From contig JAIXMF010000001.1 in assembly GCA_025201365.1 (NCBI GenBank), positions 1,426,001 to 1,490,000 on the forward strand: 64,000 nucleotides of DNA, written 5' to 3'. Below the pieces are notes generated by a model. The model ran no database searches, had not been told where the DNA came from, and was given only the letters and a program-made list of their open reading frames with translations. Shown piece after piece: positions 59,703 through 64,000 of this stretch; positions within the stretch are counted from its first letter, which is position 1; each line of letters begins with the position of its first letter. The position numbers were made by a program, and so were the translations under genes. This DNA is from Syncephalis plumigaleata. Lineage: Eukaryota; Zoopagomycota; Zoopagomycetes; Zoopagales; Piptocephalidaceae.

Positions 59703-61205
59703 CTATGTAGTTTGAATAGGAATGGCAACGAGAATACAAAAAACTATAGCTGTAATAAGAAATGACACGGACATCATACGCATTAGAATACGAAGCTGCT
59801 GCCTTCTTAGCCAAGTGTCTACAGGTTCCAGGTCGAGTATTCCCGTAGACTGTTGTGTCACCACTTGCACTGAAGTATTTACGGGGGAAACAAGCTTGTT
59901 TGACGGCATATTCTGCGTGTACCCATCCGTCTTACTAGGACACATGCCAAATTCGCAGTTGCTGCCATTTTGCAGTTTTAACGACCCATTCCATGCTCTT
60001 AGCTTTGTCGTAGACAACGAGGAAGTTTCCACCTGATGCTCCTCTATGAATGACGAGATACCGGGTGTTGATGCGCGATGCTCGCTTAAAGAAGCATCAT
60101 CACTCATCTCGATTTCTGTGATAGGTGCCCGTTTACCGAGTAGCGTCAGAACAAGGCATATTCCCCCAGAACCCTGAATGATTGCCCACACACCCATAAA
60201 GCATGCTGGTGCCACAGACAATCGAATCCAACGGTTGGGTGCACAAAACAACATCCACAATGCTGCACTGAGTGATAATGCGACTAGCAGAATGCCGAAT
60301 GCAATTTGAAATCGACGAAGAACACGCGTGAGATTCCGAGCACCACCGTGCAGAAACTTCGGCATAACATCGGTGACGATAGCATAGTAGCAACGATGCA
60401 CGGCAATGGAGAAAAGAACTGGGTGAGTTGTGCGATCCAATAGGCGACGAATCTCGGAGCGTTGGCGTTTCGTCAATGGAAGCCTCTCGTCTGGCGCAAT
60501 AAAGTATGCATAGGCTTGCTCGCAGAATTGCCGATAAGGTTGGCGGATGGTAGCATTGTCGTCATCGCCAATATTCTCCTCGGACCCAGTGCCAAAAAAC
60601 GGATATTCGGCCCTGTGCTCAATTGCATAGTCCGAGTGATCGATCATTGGAATGTTGCTAAGATTCTCGGCCATATTGGCTAAGAGTTCACGCTCTCTAA
60701 GAAGGCGATCATGAAGCGACCCGTTCAACTCGTCGATAGCCGAAGGGGATGCCACGCCAACCAGGCCCAGGTAGACGAACCGATCCACGTTATTGTCCGC
60801 CTTCAATGCCGTACCAGCAATGAAACTATTGGCTTGTCCCATGCTAATTCGGCCGGCATTGCTTCTATTACTACCGTTGGAACTATTGTTGCTGTAGGGC
60901 GATTGCACTTGCTGGCAAATGTCATGTTTTTGTCGGAAGAAGCGGTGGGCGAATTCTTGATGCCATGATAGAAAATCAAGATGGGCCACATTAAGATTCT
61001 CGCGAATCATGTAGGCGCGTAGTGCGGAAAGTGTGAACGGTGGGCATGATGATCCATGAATTATACGTGTCAATAATTCTGCATACGTACTTTCCTTATC
61101 GAGTCTTGTTATAATGGATCGAAATTGACTGCTACGCTTATTATGCGTTTGTTGTAGTGCTGTCGGTAAGGTGGTGTCACTACTATTCAGCACCTTTAGT
61201 TTCAT
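59703..61205 (-). CDS. Rax1-like RGS-domain membrane protein
   Basis: Intronless 500-residue protein. An N-terminal RGS-like fold (TLSALRAYMIRENLNVAHLDFLSW, residues about 57-80, then YAYFIAPDERLPLTKRQRSEI) is interrupted by a polar insert. It is followed by CFPKFL-like VMPKFLHGGARN, two adjacent membrane helices (about 297-318 and 326-353) and a last helix near 480-496. This order matches fungal Rax1, a bud-site selection protein that acts with Rax2 at cell poles, and related RGS/TM proteins. In yeast it marks division sites; polar growth control here is inferred. The loop between helices 2 and 3 is about 125 residues and Ser/Thr-rich. It is the second RGS protein within 11 kb, but the two are not close paralogues. 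Confidence 0.78.
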   Translation of the reverse strand: MKLKVLNSSDTTLPTALQQTHNKRSSQFRSIITRLDKESTYAELLTRIIHGSSCPPFTLSALRAYMIRENLNVAHLDFLSWHQEFAHRFFRQKHDICQQVQSPYSNNSSNGSNRSNAGRISMGQANSFIAGTALKADNNVDRFVYLGLVGVASPSAIDELNGSLHDRLLRERELLANMAENLSNIPMIDHSDYAIEHRAEYPFFGTGSEENIGDDDNATIRQPYRQFCEQAYAYFIAPDERLPLTKRQRSEIRRLLDRTTHPVLFSIAVHRCYYAIVTDVMPKFLHGGARNLTRVLRRFQIAFGILLVALSLSAALWMLFCAPNRWIRLSVAPACFMGVWAIIQGSGGICLVLTLLGKRAPITEIEMSDDASLSEHRASTPGISSFIEEHQVETSSLSTTKLRAWNGSLKLQNGSNCEFGMCPSKTDGYTQNMPSNKLVSPVNTSVQVVTQQSTGILDLEPVDTWLRRQQLRILMRMMSVSFLITAIVFCILVAIPIQTT

Positions 61206-63109
61206 TTGTGTGTGTGAGGCGTGCTGTTCTTATTCTTATTCTTATTATCGTTGTTGTTGTTAATACACAAAGTACCCTTATACCTGTGCAAAAGGTGAGT
61301 GTTATGAATGAAACTAGGATGAAAGTGGCAAAGTTGACGTGAGCTTTTCCAATAGTAAATTATTTAATTATGATCAAGATTGTAAGGGATGGCGATGTCA
61401 ATAATATATAATAATAATGATGATGATGATGATGATGACAATGATTGGAGGCTGTTATACTCCCAGTAAGCCTATGTTTTGTGTATTATTTGGCAGTTTA
61501 CGTTATAGGAGTCGCCAGCATGATATTAGGCAAGAATTAAGAAAGGCTTTAGGTGGCTTGTGCCGAACACAAATTCAATCTCCAGTTGAAGACTAGCCAC
61601 TACTGATGTTATAATAAAGATGTAAAGCGAAAGCAGTATAATGCAAAGATAAAGAAGTTGAAGGAAAATAATAAAAGAAAAATGGGCCTACTACCGGTAT
61701 TGTCCTTTCTATATTGATAGTGTTAGTGCCATCATTGTTCTGAGGATAACATGGACGAAAATAACATCTCCACAACATGAGGTAGTAACCGGATCGGTAA
61801 TAATAACTTGTTTCTGTTTTTTCGTTTTGCAGACGGGAGGAAACACCGAATAAGGCGATGTTGGCACTGACTTCGGCTGTATCATTGTACGACAGGTAAA
61901 GAGAGAGAGAGAGAGAGACACAGAGACAGAAGGACAAAGAACATACCTTGACTAAGAGAGAGAGCGGGAGAGAGGGAGCACGCGCATATGAACAATGGCT
62001 CAGGTCAGTCTTACTGGTGGAACAACATACATCTCGGATTCTTCGATAAGCATTTATTTCCTTTGTTTTCCTTGCTACTACGTTAAGACTTAGAGTACAC
62101 GCTGTGTGAAGGATATAGCATGGCGTACGCTGGCACTTAAAGCCAACCAATGGATTACATCATAACGAGTGGTAAGTGGTGGAAACCGAAGAAACAGGTT
62201 ATGGCCAAGTCCACATACCAAACCATACCTCGTAACTATTGGTATTGTATGACACTATTGCACTATTCGATAGTTCGACTACAGGCTTGCTTAAGGATTG
62301 ATTTGTATGGTCATTATTCCAATGTGATGGGTTTGTCACAAGCATGCAGTATATGTGTTTAACCATTTGAACATGGAAATACAAAGAACTATGCTGAACA
62401 CATCAGGTAAAAGAGTATGAGACTGCTTTTATGATACATGATCGGTAAAAGAAGCACAAAAAGTGTACAGAACAAGAACTCCCATAATCGTCTAATTCGC
62501 CCATTCATTCCCCAGAGGCAAGTTTCCCGGGCCTGCCTGTTTTGCAAGTACTTTGGTATCTGCACTTTTATCTCGAGGCTGTTCTCGCTTTCTTAACAAG
62601 CACTTGCAACAGCAGTCTCGTAAACAGGTGACAGATAGGAAGGCAAAGCTGTAGTGTTGTGGTTTGAAGTTAATCCGTTTACTTTCACTTGTGGAGGTAA
62701 GCAGAAGCGCGGATAATCGCGCATTACAGTGACTGTTTCTGTACTACAGCCTTTCCTTGCTCTATAGGATTGCGCTGTATTGAAGGAAACCAACAACTAT
62801 TCTCTTATAGCAACAACAACAAAGATAATCTATTAATAATGTTTTTGAACTAAACAACGATGCTGATACTCGTACTTGTCATTATTACGCATTATAATAG
62901 AATAAATAATTTCATTATTTTGTAAGAGCATTATCATTATAAAGATACTTAGCTTAGCTTTATGATTTATTATATCAATATTAACATGTGTAGCTTGTTG
63001 ACTGTATGAAATGATCATATTACACGATCAATTATGGTGGATAGTAATCATTATTTTTTCTTTTTTTTCTTTTTTTCTTTTGTGCTTGAATTCTATACCT
63101 CACATCGTA
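61206..63109. other. 1.9 kb divergent intergenic region
   Basis: Contains ATG repeats (61410-61440), a (GA)n run (61900-61920) and T-rich DNA before CMS1. A 185-residue open frame on the minus strand (61593-62150) is Ser/Leu-rich, built partly on the GA repeat, and was not called. Confidence 0.5.
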
Positions 63110-64000
63110 ATGATGCACGCCGACAAACACATACTAGCCGCCGACGACCTTGACGACGACTTTGTACCCGATGATGAGTTTACAGGATGGGCGTCAGAAC
63201 TATCGGGTTCAGATGCCGAAATGGGCGATGTTGTAATTGGTGTAAAGCGTTCCGTTTCTGATCGGGAACAGGACTCGAACGAGGGAAAACCTAGCAAGAG
63301 TACTAAGCAAAAGAAGGTAAGTAATAGGTTTGATACATGCGTAACTGCACACTAAGTAGTATATTTTGACATTGACGCGCAAAAAGCGAAAGCGTGGTCG
63401 CCGTGGACTGTTGGAACGAAGCGAGGATACACCCATGACTGCGCGTGCACAAGCAGACTATCTATTGCGATGTATTCGGGAGGCAAGACGTGGTATATCA
63501 GAGATTGAAATCGAGGAGGTTGCTTTTCGACGTAAGTTAACAGTAATTGATATGTAAAGCAGATCGGGAATACTTAGTGCGCGCATGCTAACAAACAATA
63601 TTCAGCTGAACACTTCATGGATACAACGGAATTTGAAGGCGATCACAACGTTGTCGACATTGAACAGTTTTTATCGAGTGTGGCGCCTGATGTCTACAAG
63701 AAGTGTACAGCGCCACCAATGAGGAATAAAACGAACGGGCAGCCCATGTTGATCATAGTATCCAGTTCAGGAATACGATGCACCGATGTCATTCGGTAAG
63801 TGGTGCTTACACATTTGACATTTTCATTCGAGCACACTATATACTAATAACGCGTGTAGTGCAATGCCAGAGATTCATAAGCGATCCCGTGTTGCAAAGT
63901 TGTTTGCGAAACACTTTAAGATCCCGGAACAAGTGGAGTATCTAAGAACTAACGACTGTCGTGCTGCAGCCGGTACACCAAATCGATTGGTAAAATTGGC
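63110..64000 (+). CDS. CMS1: CMS1/CMSS1 ribosome-biogenesis protein, 3' end outside window
   Basis: Subunit of the 90S/U3 pre-ribosomal complex in yeast (Cms1), helicase-like fold without obvious ATPase motifs. Exons: 63110-63316; one beginning near 63359 or 63388 and ending near 63531; 63606-63798; and a last one from about 63860 that runs off the window. An acidic N-terminus (DDLDDDFVPDDEFTGW) and basic KKRKRGRRG linker lead to the conserved core: PMLIIVSSSGIRCTDVIR, RVAKLFAKHFKIPEQVEYL and AGTPNRLVKL. The 5' border of exon 2 is uncertain: a TAG and an AAG acceptor both keep frame. ATG 63110 is directly followed by a second ATG. Confidence 0.85.

Noticed and set aside
61593-62150. 185-residue minus-strand open frame
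   Set aside because: Its Ser/Leu block is coded by a GA repeat, and no start context or homology is visible.

Overview
This is nuclear DNA of an early-diverging fungus. Genes are split by many short introns (about 40-100 nt, mostly GTAAG...TAG, a few GC-AG), and the AT-rich intergenic DNA is full of microsatellites. Fungal lineage markers are a DUF2015 protein, a SUN-family wall protein, a GH18 chitinase, Ran1/Sks1-type kinases, a Rax1-like protein and a 7TM-RGS receptor. A zoopagomycote such as Syncephalis or Thamnocephalis is a reasonable guess but is inference only. No tRNA, rRNA or CRISPR array was recognised.

Layout. 0-7 kb: ADA2 (3' part, +), ribosomal protein uS17/RPS11 (-), a DUF2015 membrane protein (+) and a MATE transporter (-). 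8-12.4 kb: a divergent pair of cell-wall genes, SUN-family (-) and chitinase (+), both with apparent one-base frame breaks. 13.8-27 kb: Ran1-like kinase 1 (-), a 5.6 kb repeat-rich desert, Notchless/RSA4 (-) and Ran1-like kinase 2 (-, frame breaks). 27-32 kb: a second desert. 32-37 kb: an unrecognised four-exon gene (+), an LLPH/UPF0642 protein (-) and a USP5/UBP14 deubiquitinase (+). 38.7-41 kb: an intact two-exon Fanzor gene (+). 41.3-47.6 kb: MSH2 in 30 exons (+) and an intronless F-box-like gene (+). 47.7-54.4 kb: a histidine-phosphatase/MINPP relative with altered catalytic motifs (-), a 7TM-RGS receptor (+) and a peroxisomal 4CL-like acyl-CoA ligase (-). 55.9-64 kb: kinase 3 (+), a Cys-rich secreted protein (-), a Rax1-like RGS protein (-) and the 5' part of CMS1 (+).

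The outstanding item is the Fanzor: a TnpB-related, RNA-guided RuvC nuclease of eukaryotes. It reads through without a break for 722 residues, keeps the RuvC aspartates, has the Fanzor-type relocated glutamate and a four-cysteine zinc ribbon, and is interrupted by one host-type intron inside that ribbon. Its 3' flank has a short perfect hairpin and is the natural place to look for the guide RNA. I could not find terminal inverted repeats or a target-site duplication by eye.

The other genes group loosely by theme: chromatin and genome upkeep (ADA2, MSH2), ribosome assembly (RPS11, NLE1, LLPH, CMS1), wall remodelling (SUN, chitinase) and signalling (three paralogous kinases, two RGS proteins). 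No operon-like logic is implied. All exon borders come from reading splice consensus and frame continuity, not from transcripts.
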